This document shows positions 18,301 to 27,436 of a DNA stretch of 64,000 nucleotides, piece after piece. The translations under genes and the position numbers were made by a program. The stretch is taken from assembly GCF_900460065.1 (NCBI RefSeq), contig NZ_UAVD01000032.1, positions 1-64,000 of the forward strand, given 5' to 3'. The stretch's first letter is position 1, and each line of letters begins with the position of its first letter. Below the pieces are notes generated by a model. That model was not told where the DNA came from. It saw nothing but the letters and a program-made list of their open reading frames with translations, and made no database searches. The stretch comes from Streptomyces griseus. Lineage in GTDB: Bacteria > Actinomycetota > Actinomycetes > Streptomycetales > Streptomycetaceae.

Positions 18301-18813
18301 CTGGGCTTCCTGCTCGGACGGCAGCGGCGGGTGGCCGAAGCCCGTGAGCAACTGGTGCTCCTGCGCAAGGAGTTCAGCTCCCGCACGGTCGGCATCTTCG
18401 ACGGGTTCGTGCTCGCGGTGCTGGCCTGGCTGGACAACCTCGACGGCGCGTACGCCTCCGCGCTCGACACCGCCATCACCGCGATGGGCCGCTCCCAGGA
18501 CCGGCTCTCGGCCATGATGGCCCCGTACATGGCGTCCATGCAGCTCGTGACGATCGCGCGGGCCCTGGCGGGCCTCGACGCCGAGGGGGCCCCGGAGGCC
18601 GCCGCCCGGCTGCTCGGCCTCCAGGCGGAGCTGCTGCCCGCCGAACACGTACCGACCTCCCTGGAGCGCCAGACCCTCGTCGAGGCCGAGCAGGCCGTTC
18701 GCGCCCGGATCGACGACGCGGCGTACGCGGCGGCGTACGCGGAGGGCGGTGGCCTCACTCTCGACGAGGCCACCGCCCTGGCGGAGTCGTACCGGGGCGA
18801 TCCTCCGGCCTAG
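15385..18813 (+). CDS. AfsR/SARP-family regulator with NTPase and C-terminal helical repeats
   Basis: This is a large transcription regulator of 1,142 residues. The N-terminus has a winged-helix OmpR-like DNA-binding domain (about 1-90, with LRALLTVLALRPGRTVP) and a bacterial transcriptional activation domain (about 95-240, ending GTAPGPGLRALHTELL). A Pro-rich linker and an NB-ARC/STAND ATPase follow, with Walker A LLGPGGAGKTRL near residue 320 and a LLLLDNCEH Walker B-like strand. The rest is TPR-like helices. This is the AfsR layout, though it is not necessarily afsR itself. The GTG start gives the usual short VRYCILG beginning. Related proteins control secondary metabolism, but no pathway cluster lies in the window. 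Confidence 0.88.
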   Translation: MRYCILGTTRALRDDGTAVSLGGARLRALLTVLALRPGRTVPAGVLVDEVWDGDPPADAAGALQALVGRARRALGRSAVESVAGGYRLAAPPDAVDLHRFDRLAGEGSRALEDGDAPRALALLGEALALWHGPALADLPDRAAEASRWEARRLDARRARFGALLALGRAGEALPELAVLCDAHPLDEPLQVLRITALRDAGRPAEALAAYEEVRALLDDRLGTAPGPGLRALHTELLHQEPPAQPVPSAPGPAPRPDPGHPPAPGTGRTPATPAPTGRDTTGDTPVTGNLRARLTSFVGRDTDMAALREDLGRARLVTLLGPGGAGKTRLSQETAEAAAASWPDGVWLAELAPVDDPDTVPEAVLTALGARETVLRGAGAEELRATDRTAADPLVRLTEYCAPRRMLLLLDNCEHVVGAAAVLTDHLLAHCPHLTVLATSREPLGVPGEFVRPVDPLPDPMALRLLAERGAAARPGFRTDADEATAAACAEICRRLDGLPLAIELAAARLRMLTPRQIADRLDDRFRLLTNGSRTVLPRQQTLRAVVDWSWDLLDAAERAVLRRLSVFAGGCTLGAAEEVCALPAPPDGTVVDPLDVAALLGSLVDKSLVVAAPGGDGEMRYRLLETVGEYAAERLAEAAERDAVARRHLTHYRELARITGPRVRGSGQSGAIALLQREYENLRSALRHAVAVRDEQEGLCLVLSMSWYWMMRDLNADARHWSAAVAALGPDPFAPPGVRAPSLLERATDRPPPWAPEQVAEARRGVGLIQLVSMDHAMDEWLTPQGQERLRIISRTYRPGQPQTCRAPGSLWMFSVLLTGELDELRELMDETVVAARKFGYEWELAAALEMRAKILANRSDWAGDALADADESLAIFTRLGDDWGAAESLSSRGEANERAGLFTAATDDYLAAIGYAKKLGARSQVAVLRARYAGVLTELDRFDEAEAILREIVDGGRFSGHEAMPTARLHLGFLLGRQRRVAEAREQLVLLRKEFSSRTVGIFDGFVLAVLAWLDNLDGAYASALDTAITAMGRSQDRLSAMMAPYMASMQLVTIARALAGLDAEGAPEAAARLLGLQAELLPAEHVPTSLERQTLVEAEQAVRARIDDAAYAAAYAEGGGLTLDEATALAESYRGDPPA

Positions 18814-18814
18814 G

Positions 18815-18870
18815 CCTGTCGTCGGACTGCCGTCGTCGCCCGAAGGGCCAGGCGGCAGTCCGACGGCAGG
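18815..18870. terminator. Bidirectional hairpin between SARP and ABC permease genes
   Basis: 18-base arms (CCTGTCGTCGGACTGCCG and its partner, 17 of 18 paired) flank a 20-base loop in the convergent gap. Confidence 0.8.
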
Positions 18871-18880
18871 GCCTGGCGGC

Positions 18881-19737
18881 TCAGGACTTCTTGCGGAACT
18901 TGGCCACCGCCAGCGGAGCCATCACCAGCGTGATCCCGGCGGCCCAGGCGAGCGTCAACCAGACCGAGTTGCCGACCGGGTCGCCCTGCATGAGCGCCCG
19001 CGCCGCGTCCGCGAGGTTGGAGAGCGGGTTGTAGTCGGTGAAGGCCTGGAGCCAGCCCGGCATGGTCTGGGTCGGCACGAAGATCGAGGAACCGAACTGC
19101 AGAGGCATCAGCACGATCATCGCCATCCCCTGGACGGCCTGGGCCGTCTTCATGGTCAGCCCGAGCAGGATGAAGATCCACATGATGGAGGCGCCGAACA
19201 CCGCCGACAGCGCGACGGCCCCGAGGAGCCCGAACACCGAGCCGTGCAGCTCCATGCCGACGACGAACCCCATGCCGAGCAGGATGAGCATGGCGACCAT
19301 CAGCCGGCCCAGCTCGACCACGATCTTGGCGATGAGCACCGAGGACCGGGCGATCGGCATCGTCCGGAACCGGTCCATGACCCCCTTGCGGAAGTCGTCG
19401 TTGACGCCGGTCCCGACGGCCATGGCGATGTTCAGCCCCATCATCGCCATCAGCCCCGGCACCAGGTAGTTCACGTACTCCTGGCGGTCCCCGCCGAGGC
19501 TGGCGCCGACCGAGCCGCCGAAGACGTACACGAACAGCAGGATGAAGATGATCGGCATCAGAAGGACGTCGAACATCGACTCCGGGTCCTTCTTGATCTG
19601 GAGCAGATTGCGCCGCGCCAGGGCCCCGATGTGCCGCAGATTGGCCCGCAGGCCGATCCCGCCCTCGTCGGCCGCCGCCGGCTTCGACGGTGCGGAGCCC
19701 GCGGCCCCGGCGGGGGCGGGGGGCAGTGTGGTGGTGC

Positions 19738-19741
<4 letters not shown>
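18881..19741 (-). CDS. ABC-2 type permease, DrrB-like drug exporter subunit
   Basis: The 286-residue integral membrane protein has a soluble N-terminal tail and six hydrophobic segments. DPESMFDVLLMPIIFILLFVY and DDFRKGVMDRFRTMPIARS are characteristic of daunorubicin-resistance-type DrrB permeases. The start ATG overlaps the stop codon of the ATPase as ATGA, so the two are coupled. The pair should form a lipid or drug efflux pump. It ends near the hairpin that faces the SARP gene. Confidence 0.88.
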
Positions 19742-20751
<1,010 letters not shown>

Positions 20752-20771
20752 GCCCACCAGCAGACCAGCGC

Positions 20772-20869
20772 CCACCGACAGCTCGCCGACAGGCCGCCGA
20801 CACGGCCCCGAGCCGGGCGCCGGACGGGCGACAGCCCGCCGATGGGGGATGTCGGCGGGCTGTCGGTGG
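20772..20869. repeat. Long inverted repeat upstream of the DrrAB-like operon
   Basis: The arm CCACCGACAGCTCGCCGACA at 20772-20791 pairs with TGTCGGCGGGCTGTCGGTGG at 20850-20869 in 19 of 20 positions. A partial third copy of the CGACAGCCCGCCGA core lies in between (about 20830-20842). It lies between panB and the ABC ATPase. It may be a repressor binding array or a panB terminator with an unusually long loop. Confidence 0.75.
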
Positions 20870-20944
20870 TGCGGGAAATGGCTGGTGGGCGCGGGTCGGA
20901 CGCGCGCCGGAGGACCCGGAGGCCCGCGGGCCTGCCGGGGAGCG

Positions 20945-21865
20945 TCAGTGGAAGGTGTGCTCCGGCGCCGGGAACGTGCCGCCGACGACCTCGTCCGCGA
21001 ACTCCTTCGCGGCGTCGCCGAGCACCTGGCGCAGGTTCGCGTACTGCTTGGTGAAGCGCGGCACCTTGCCGCCGGTCAGCCCGACCATGTCGGTGTAGAC
21101 GAGCACCTGGGCGTCGGTCCCGGAACCGGCGCCGATGCCGACGGTCGGGATGTGCAGCGTACGGGTGACCTCGTCGGCCAGCTCGGCGGGGACCAGCTCC
21201 AGCACGACGGCGAACGCCCCCGCGTCCTGTACGGCCTTGGCGTCGCGCAGCAGCTGCTGGGCGGCCTCCTCGCCGCGCCCCTGGACCCGGTAGCCCATCG
21301 CGTTGACGGACTGCGGGGTCAGACCGATGTGGCCCATCACCGGGATGCCGGCCTCGACCAGCAGCCGGATCTGCTCGTGGGACCGCTCGCCGCCCTCCAG
21401 CTTGACCGCGCCGACACCCGCTTCCTTGATCAGCCGGGTGGCGTTGCGCAGGGCCTGGACGGGGCCCTCCTGGTACGAGCCGAAGGGCAGGTCGGCGACG
21501 ACCAGGGCGCGCTTGGTGCCCCGGACGACGGCGGCGGACAGCAGGGCGATCTCGTCCATCGTGACGGGCACGGTGGTCTCGTAGCCGAGGTGGCAGTTGC
21601 CCATGGAGTCGCCGACCAGCATGACCGGGATGCCGGCCTCGTCGAAGACGGACGCGGTCATCGCGTCGTAGGCGGTGAGCATGGGCCACTTCTCGCCGCG
21701 CTCCGTGGCGGCGGCGATGTCGTGGACGGTGATGCGGCGGGTGGACTTCCCTCCGTACAGCGCCTTGCTGCTGTCGGCGGACGCACCTGCGGGGGAGGAG
21801 GTGCCCGTGGGGGAAGCGGTGGCGCCCGTGGGGGAGGGCGGATTCTGTGCAGCCTGAAGCGACAT
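20945..21865 (-). CDS. panB: 3-methyl-2-oxobutanoate hydroxymethyltransferase (pantothenate pathway)
   Basis: PanB adds a hydroxymethyl group from 5,10-methylene-tetrahydrofolate to 2-oxoisovalerate, giving ketopantoate for coenzyme A. The 306-residue product has the family sequence: PMLTAYDAMTASVFDEAG, the metal-binding VGDSMGNCHLGYETT, the KLEGGE stretch, GHIGLTPQSVN and VGIGAGSGTDAQVLVYTDM. I chose the ATG preceded by AAGGAG. An upstream ATG (MTKEPPA) has weaker support. The first 35 residues are a low-complexity Pro/Ser/Thr-rich extension not needed for the fold. It is divergent from the MFS pump. Confidence 0.95.
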   Translation of the reverse strand: MSLQAAQNPPSPTGATASPTGTSSPAGASADSSKALYGGKSTRRITVHDIAAATERGEKWPMLTAYDAMTASVFDEAGIPVMLVGDSMGNCHLGYETTVPVTMDEIALLSAAVVRGTKRALVVADLPFGSYQEGPVQALRNATRLIKEAGVGAVKLEGGERSHEQIRLLVEAGIPVMGHIGLTPQSVNAMGYRVQGRGEEAAQQLLRDAKAVQDAGAFAVVLELVPAELADEVTRTLHIPTVGIGAGSGTDAQVLVYTDMVGLTGGKVPRFTKQYANLRQVLGDAAKEFADEVVGGTFPAPEHTFH

Positions 21866-22024
21866 GGCCGGTGGCTCCTTCGTCATCTCGAGGCGCCCTG
21901 ACGGCGTCCCCGGATCCCTTCCATGGTGGCATCCCGCCCGCCCGCTCGGGAAGTGGGCCCGCACGCGTGTCCGAACGGCGGCCACGGGGGAACCGGTGGG
22001 GAGCCGGAGGGGAAACCTTTAACA

Positions 22025-22043
22025 ATACGAGACGGTCTCGTAT
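22025..22043. promoter_or_regulatory. Perfect 19-bp dyad, probable TetR operator
   Basis: ATACGAGACGGTCTCGTAT has perfect 9-base arms around one central base. It lies 25 bases before the start codon of the MFS pump and probably overlaps its promoter. The TetR gene two positions downstream is the natural candidate to bind it. Confidence 0.82.
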
Positions 22044-22067
22044 CGAAATGAGGTTAGGATCGTCCCC

Positions 22068-23681
22068 ATGCCCATACCGTCCGGCGCTCCCGCCGCCGCG
22101 CCCCGTGTTCCCGAGGCGATCCACCGCCGCCGCTGGTGGATCCTCGCCGTCCTCATGTTCAGCCTGCTCATCGTGGTGCTGGACAACTCGATCCTGAACG
22201 TCGCGGTCAAGACGATCGCGAGCCCCGCCCCCACCGGCATCGGCGCCACCCAGAGCGAGCTGGAGTGGGCGATCAACTCCTACACGCTCGTCTTCGCCGG
22301 GCTGCTGTTCACCGCGGGCCTGCTCGGCGACCGGATCGGCCGCAAGAAGGTCCTCCTCGCCGGCATCCTGGTCTTCGGCGTCGGCTCCGCGCTGGCCGCC
22401 TTCTCCACCTCGCCCGGCGAGCTCATCACCTGGCGCGCGCTCATGGGCTTCGGCGCCGCCTTCGTGATGCCCGCCACCCTCGCCGTCCTGATGAACGTCT
22501 TCGAGCGCGACGAGCAGCCCAAGGCCATCGGCATCTGGGCGGGCAGCGTCGGACTGGGCATCGCCATCGGACCGATCACCGGCGGACTGCTCCTGGAGCA
22601 CTTCTGGTGGGGCTCGATCTTCCTGGTGAACGTCCCCGTCGTCGTGATCGCCCTCGTCGCCATGGTGATCCTGGTCCCCGACTCCCGTGACCCGAAGCCC
22701 GGCAAGGTCGACCCCGTGGGCGTCGCACTCTCCATCGTGGGCCTGGTGCTGCTGGTGTACGGGATCATCCGGGGCGGCGAACTGGCCGACTTCACCGACA
22801 CCACCGTGCTGGTCGCCATCGTCGGCGGACTGCTGGTGCTGGCCGGATTCGTCTGGCACGAGAAGCGCAGCAGCCACCCGGCCATCGACATCACGTATTT
22901 CCGCGAGCCCGCGTTCGCCGCCGCCGTCGCGGCCATCGCCCTGGTCTTCTTCGCCCTCATGGGCGTGACCTTCTTCTCCGCCTTCTACCTCCAGAGCGTG
23001 CGCGGGTACACCGCCCTGGAGTCCGGCCTGCTGATCGTTCCGCTCGCCGCCGCACAGATGATCTTCGCGCCCCGGGCCCGGCTGGTCGTCGACCGCTTCG
23101 GCGCCCGCGCCGTCTGCACGGCCGGCATGCTGCTGGTGGCCGCCGGACTGGCGTCGTTCGCCCTGTTCGACGCCGGTACGCCGGTGTGGGTGATGTGCCT
23201 CGTCTTCTTCGTCCAGGGCACCGGGATGGCGCACATCATGCCGCCCGTCACCGTCGCCGTGATGCAGGCGCTGCCCCGCGAGAAGGCCGGTTCCGGTTCG
23301 GCGATCAACAACACGTTCCGCCAGGTCGGCGGCGCGCTCGGCATCGCGGTCCTCGGCTCGGTGCTCTCCACCGTCTACCGGGGCGACATCGAGGGGCACC
23401 TCGGCGCGGTCCCGGCCGGGGCCAGGGACGTGGCGGGCGAGTCCATCGAGGCCACCCTCGGCGTCGCCGAGAAGCTCGGCCCGGTGGCCGGAAAGCCTCT
23501 GGTGGCCGCCGCCAACGACGCGTTCATCGGCGCCATGCACGTGACCGCGCTCGGCTCGGCGGCCGTCGCCCTGATCGGCGCCGTCGTGGTCGGCCTGTTC
23601 CTGCCCGGCCGGACCCCGGCGGCGACCGGCGCCCCCGGGGCAGCGGAGGCCCCGCCGGTGAAGGAGAAGCTGCACCGCTGA
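22068..23681 (+). CDS. MFS multidrug efflux pump, DHA2 (EmrB/QacA-like, 14 helices)
   Basis: The 537-residue product has about fourteen hydrophobic helices. Motif A appears as GLLGDRIGRKKVL after helix 2 and motif C as AGSVGLGIAIGPITGGLLL in helix 5. The start DNSILNVAVKTI (motif D1-like) marks the DHA2 drug:H+ antiporter group. A perfect operator dyad covers the promoter region, and the TetR regulator lies downstream on the same strand, so efflux is probably induced by its own substrate. The substrate is unknown. Confidence 0.9.
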   Translation: MPIPSGAPAAAPRVPEAIHRRRWWILAVLMFSLLIVVLDNSILNVAVKTIASPAPTGIGATQSELEWAINSYTLVFAGLLFTAGLLGDRIGRKKVLLAGILVFGVGSALAAFSTSPGELITWRALMGFGAAFVMPATLAVLMNVFERDEQPKAIGIWAGSVGLGIAIGPITGGLLLEHFWWGSIFLVNVPVVVIALVAMVILVPDSRDPKPGKVDPVGVALSIVGLVLLVYGIIRGGELADFTDTTVLVAIVGGLLVLAGFVWHEKRSSHPAIDITYFREPAFAAAVAAIALVFFALMGVTFFSAFYLQSVRGYTALESGLLIVPLAAAQMIFAPRARLVVDRFGARAVCTAGMLLVAAGLASFALFDAGTPVWVMCLVFFVQGTGMAHIMPPVTVAVMQALPREKAGSGSAINNTFRQVGGALGIAVLGSVLSTVYRGDIEGHLGAVPAGARDVAGESIEATLGVAEKLGPVAGKPLVAAANDAFIGAMHVTALGSAAVALIGAVVVGLFLPGRTPAATGAPGAAEAPPVKEKLHR

Positions 23682-23728
23682 CGCGCGCACGGGGGGCCGG
23701 GGCGGGCGCGGGCACCGGGGCGGGCACA

Positions 23729-23813
23729 CTCGCCCGCCCCACGGCGGCCGGCCCCACGGCGGCCCGCACCGGGGCGCTCCGCACCACGCTCGCCCGCCCC
23801 ACGGCGGCCGGCC
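23729..23813 (+). repeat. 25-base direct repeat, two copies 60 bases apart
   Basis: The 25-base unit beginning CTCGCCCGCCCCACGG occurs at 23729-23753 and again, identical, at 23789-23813, with a related shorter copy of CCCCACGGCGGCC between them. It lies between the MFS pump and its TetR gene, in sequence that looks non-coding. Confidence 0.8.
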
Positions 23814-23928
23814 GGTGCGGCCGTCGCTCCGGCCGGTCGCCGGGTCGGCGAGAATCGGGGCGACGCGCGTACCGGGGCGACGGTCGCGGGCGCGGACGGG
23901 ACGACGGCGCGGCGAGAGGCGGCTTCAG

Positions 23929-24588
23929 GTGCAAGGCCAGGACGGCGAGCGGGACCGGTGCGAGGCACGGGACGGTGACGGGCCGGGGGCGGCGGATCCG
24001 GAGCCCCGCCGCGGACGGCCCCGTTCCGCCGCCGCGGAACGGGCGATCCTGGACGCCGTGATCGCCCTCCTGGAGGCGGGCGAACCACTGGCGGGCCTCT
24101 CCATCGAGCGCATCGCGCGCACCGCGGGCGTCGGCAAGGCCACCATCTACCGGCGCTGGAGCGGGAAGGAGGAACTCTTCGTCGACGTCGTACGCGACAT
24201 GGAGCCCACCGACCCGCCCGTCTCCGGCACCGCCGGACTCGCCGACCTGCGCGTGATGCTGGAATCGATGCGCACCCGGGGCCTCGCCCAGCGTTCCTCG
24301 GTGCTCCTGGTCAACATCTTCGCCCAGATGAAAAGCCACCCGAAGCTGTGGCAGGAGTACTCCGGCACGGTCATCGCCCCCCGGCGCGTCGCGATGCTGG
24401 AGGCGGTGCGCCGCGCCGTCGCCGCCGGTGAACTCCGGGACGACCTCGACGTGGAGCTGATCGACGACCTCTTCGTCGGCCCCATGCTCGTCCGCACGGT
24501 GCACCGCCCCGAAGCGCCGCTCCCCGAGGATCTCGTGGACCGCGTCATCGCCGCCCTGCTGGGAGGACTCGCCCCCGTACGAGTGTGA
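23929..24588 (+). CDS. TetR-family repressor of the adjacent MFS pump
   Basis: The chosen GTG gives 219 residues. The helix-turn-helix reads LSIERIARTAGVGKATIYRRWSGKEELF, with a strongly conserved TetR recognition helix. The C-terminal part (MLESMRTRGLAQRSSVL...VIAPRRVAMLEAVRRA) is the TetR_C ligand domain of the kind paired with efflux pumps. The start is uncertain: the frame stays open far upstream but encodes repeat-derived arginine-rich sequence. GAGAGG about ten bases before this GTG supports the choice. It probably binds the 19-bp dyad before the pump gene, and so regulates its own operon. Confidence 0.8.
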   Translation: MQGQDGERDRCEARDGDGPGAADPEPRRGRPRSAAAERAILDAVIALLEAGEPLAGLSIERIARTAGVGKATIYRRWSGKEELFVDVVRDMEPTDPPVSGTAGLADLRVMLESMRTRGLAQRSSVLLVNIFAQMKSHPKLWQEYSGTVIAPRRVAMLEAVRRAVAAGELRDDLDVELIDDLFVGPMLVRTVHRPEAPLPEDLVDRVIAALLGGLAPVRV

Positions 24589-24775
24589 CCGTTCTGTCAC
24601 AGGCCCTCCCGCCCGGCCCCGCTCCGGAACCCGCCGTCCCGCCCCGGTCGTCCTGGTTTCCGTACGGTCGTGGGGACGTCGGGCGGGTCCCGGGGCCGAG
24701 GGCCGGAAAGACGCCGCTCATCGCCTAGGGTCGGGGGCGCGGCGATGTGCAGGGCAAGGCAGTGAGGACAGCGCG

Positions 24776-25801
24776 ATGGTGCAGGCGTACGGAGCGGACA
24801 CGGACCACGGCGGCGCGGAGCGGCCGGAGCCCGGCGGGTCCCGCTTCCGGAGCCTGCGGGACCGGCTGAGGAACGACCGGGGCGTCTGGCGGCGCGGGAT
24901 CGTGCTCGCCCTCTGCTCGGTGCTGCTGACTCTGCTGATGGTCGTCCACGCGCAGATCCCCAACCGGCTCGGCAACCTCGGCAGCCTCGTCGAGACGTTC
25001 CTGCCGTGGGTCGCGATCTTCATCCCGGTGCTGCTGCTCCTCGGCCTGCTGCGGCGCTCGGCGACCGCCGTGATCGCCCTGCTGCTGCCGATCGTGGTCT
25101 GGCTCAACGTCTTCGGGGGCCTGCTCACCGACAAGTCCGGCGGCGGCGGCGACCTCACCGTCGCCACCCACAACGTCAACGCGGGCAACCCCGACCCCGA
25201 CGGCACCGCGCAGCAGGTCGCCGGTTCCGGGGCGGACGTCGTGGCCCTCCAGGAACTCCCGGGCCGGCAGGTCTCCACGTACGAGAAGTCGCTGGCCGAC
25301 CGCTACCCCTACCACTCGGTCCAGGGCACCGTGGGGCTCTGGAGCAAGTACCCGCTGGCCGACACCAAGCCCGTCGACATCAAGATGGGCTGGACCCGGG
25401 CGATGCGCTCGACGGTCGAAACCCCGCAGGGCGAGGTCGCGGTGTACGTGGCCCACCTGCCGTCCGTCCGGGTGAAGCTGCACGCCGGGTTCACCGCCAA
25501 CCAGCGCGACGCCAGCGCCGACGCGCTCGGCGAGGCCATCGCGGACGAACGGGTGGAGCGCGTCGTCCTGCTCGGCGACCTGAACGGCACGATGAACGAC
25601 CGCTCGCTGAACGCCGTCACCGCGCAGATGCGCTCCACCCAGGGCGCGGCGGGCGACGGCTTCGGATTCAGCTGGCCGGCCTCGTTCCCGATGGCCCGGA
25701 TCGACCAGATCATGGTCAAGGGCGTCGAGCCGCTGGCCTCCTGGACCCTCGCGGCGACCGACAGCGACCACCTCCCGATCGCGGCCCGCGTGGAGCTGTG
25801 A
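24776..25801 (+). CDS. Membrane-anchored endonuclease/exonuclease/phosphatase-family protein
   Basis: The 341-residue product has three hydrophobic helices (about 41-60, 70-90 and 96-115) followed by an extracytoplasmic EEP domain. Catalytic motifs are visible: ATHNVN (Asn), VALQELPG (Glu), VVLLGDLNGTMND (Asp-x-Asn) and TDSDHLPI (the closing Asp-His). The family includes phosphodiesterases, sphingomyelinases and nucleases, so the substrate cannot be set. The topology puts the active site outside the cell. Its final codons fall in a tandem repeat. Confidence 0.85.
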   Translation: MVQAYGADTDHGGAERPEPGGSRFRSLRDRLRNDRGVWRRGIVLALCSVLLTLLMVVHAQIPNRLGNLGSLVETFLPWVAIFIPVLLLLGLLRRSATAVIALLLPIVVWLNVFGGLLTDKSGGGGDLTVATHNVNAGNPDPDGTAQQVAGSGADVVALQELPGRQVSTYEKSLADRYPYHSVQGTVGLWSKYPLADTKPVDIKMGWTRAMRSTVETPQGEVAVYVAHLPSVRVKLHAGFTANQRDASADALGEAIADERVERVVLLGDLNGTMNDRSLNAVTAQMRSTQGAAGDGFGFSWPASFPMARIDQIMVKGVEPLASWTLAATDSDHLPIAARVEL

Positions 25802-25867
25802 CCTGCGGGGGGCTGTGACCCGCGGGGGGCTGCGACCCGTGGGGGGAGGGGCTGCGACCTGCGGGGC
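25795..25867 (+). repeat. Tandem 17-base GC-rich repeat over the stop codon of the EEP gene
   Basis: Four units of the form GCTGYGACCYGYGGGGG start at 25795, 25812, 25829 and 25851. The first unit contains the stop codon of the EEP gene. Units differ at one or two positions. The run extends into the gap before the next MFS gene. Confidence 0.75.
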
Positions 25868-26062
25868 GGGCCCGGTGGGGCGCCCGCAACGAGCCGTTCA
25901 CCTGCCGGTGGGCGTCCCGGCACAAACGTCTGCGAGAATTTGTTCCGGTAACTTACATATGGCGTGAGCCGTTGTCCGGCACCCCGGGTGCCCTGGCAAC
26001 GGCTTCCTGCTGCCCCGCCGCCGCGCGCCCCGGACCCCACTCGCACGAAAGGCCCCCTCCCC

Positions 26063-27283
26063 ATGCCCCTGGCCCTCCTCGCCCTGGCCGTGAGCGCCTT
26101 CGGCATAGGCACGACGGAGTTCGTCATGATGGGGCTGCTGCCCAACGTGGCGGACGACCTGGGGACGTCCGTGCCCACCGCCGGACACCTCGTGTCGGCG
26201 TACGCGATCGGCGTCGTCCTGGGTGCGCCGCTGCTCACCGGCCTCGGCTCGCGGGTCCCGCGCAAGCGGATGCTCCTGCTCCTGATGGCGGTCTTCACCC
26301 TCGGCAACCTGGCCTCCGCGCTCGCCCCGGACTTCGGCTGGCTGATCGCGGGCCGCTTCCTCGCCGGCCTGCCGCACGGCGCGTTCTTCGGCGTCGGCGC
26401 GGTCGTCGCCGCCCGGCTGGTCACCGAGGGCCGCCAGGCGCGGGCGGTGGCGACGATGTTCCTCGGCCTGACCGTCGCCAACATCGTCGGCGTCCCCGCC
26501 GCGACCCTGCTCGGCCAGCACCTCGGCTGGCGGGCCACCTTCCTCGTGGTCGCGGCGATCGGCCTCGCCGCGATGGCGGCCCTCACCCGTCTGGTGCCCC
26601 ACATCCCCGTCGAGGAGCACCAGGACGTCCGCCGCGAACTGCGCGCCCTCGGCAACCGTCAGGTGATCCTCGGCCTGCTCACCGCCGTCTTCGGCTTCGC
26701 CGGCGTCTTCGCGGTGTACGCGTACCTCTCGGCCATGACCACGAAGGCGATGGGCTTCGGCGAGTCCTCGGTCACCCTGGTCCTGGCCCTCTTCGGCATC
26801 GGGATGACGCTGGGCGCCCTGGCCGCGGGCCCCCTCACGGACCGGGCACTGCGCCCGACGCTGTACGGATCGCTCGGCGCGCTCGCGGTGGTCCTGGTGG
26901 TGTTCCCGTTCACGGTGCACGTCCCGTGGGCGGCGCTGGTGATGGTGGTGCTGCTGGGCGGAGTCGGCTTCATGACGACGACCCCGCTGCAGATGCTGGT
27001 GATGAACAAGGCGAAGGACGCCCCGACGCTGGCCTCCGCCTCCAACCACTCCGCGTTCAACCTGGCCAACGCGGGCGGCGCCTGGATGGGCGGCGTGGCG
27101 ATCGCGGCGGGCTGGGGCTGGACGTCCCCGGCCCTGGTGGGCGCGGTGCTGGCCGTGTCCGGCCTGGCGATAGCGGCGACGGCGGGATTCCTGGACCGAG
27201 GAGAGGGGAAGGCGTCGCGGGTGGTGGCGGCCCACGGGGCCGGTGCGGCGTCCCAACCCACCCCGTCGGCCCACTCCAGCTAG
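26063..27283 (+). CDS. MFS transporter, AraJ/sugar-efflux (DHA1) type
   Basis: The 406-residue product has twelve helices. It begins MPLALLALAVSAFGIGTTEFVMMG, the hallmark of the AraJ/YdhP/SotB group, where GTTEFV(I/M)MGLLP is highly conserved. The loop motif GSRVPRKRMLLLLM follows helix 2. GAAAGG precedes the chosen ATG; an upstream start would add an implausible 33-residue tail. Members export sugars, arabinosides or drugs. No regulator adjoins it, and a 261-base gap with a tandem repeat lies upstream. Confidence 0.88.
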   Translation: MPLALLALAVSAFGIGTTEFVMMGLLPNVADDLGTSVPTAGHLVSAYAIGVVLGAPLLTGLGSRVPRKRMLLLLMAVFTLGNLASALAPDFGWLIAGRFLAGLPHGAFFGVGAVVAARLVTEGRQARAVATMFLGLTVANIVGVPAATLLGQHLGWRATFLVVAAIGLAAMAALTRLVPHIPVEEHQDVRRELRALGNRQVILGLLTAVFGFAGVFAVYAYLSAMTTKAMGFGESSVTLVLALFGIGMTLGALAAGPLTDRALRPTLYGSLGALAVVLVVFPFTVHVPWAALVMVVLLGGVGFMTTTPLQMLVMNKAKDAPTLASASNHSAFNLANAGGAWMGGVAIAAGWGWTSPALVGAVLAVSGLAIAATAGFLDRGEGKASRVVAAHGAGAASQPTPSAHSS

Positions 27284-27358
27284 CCCGGCACCCTCTTCAG
27301 TCCGCCCGGCGGCCACTCCAGCCCGTCCGGCGCGTGAGGACGGAACCGACACGCCGGA

Positions 27359-27391
27359 CGGGCCGGGCACCCCACAAGGGAACCCGGCCCG
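27359..27391. terminator. Hairpin between convergent MFS and nadE genes
   Basis: Perfect 9-base arms CGGGCCGGG / CCCGGCCCG with a 15-base loop lie in the 153-base convergent gap. Confidence 0.65.
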
Positions 27392-27436
27392 CCCGGCGGG
27401 GCGGCCACCGGACGTCCCCGATAACCGCCTGCTCCG

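Noticed and set aside
14434..18648. A 1,404-codon minus-strand frame read as one protein
   Set aside because: Only the last 268 codons match a family (M50 protease); the rest is antisense to the SARP gene.
24589..24775. Gene or RNA in the gap before the EEP gene
   Set aside because: Only a short GTGACCGTTCTGTCAC dyad at the TetR stop and a TAGGGT hexamer are seen; not enough for a call.
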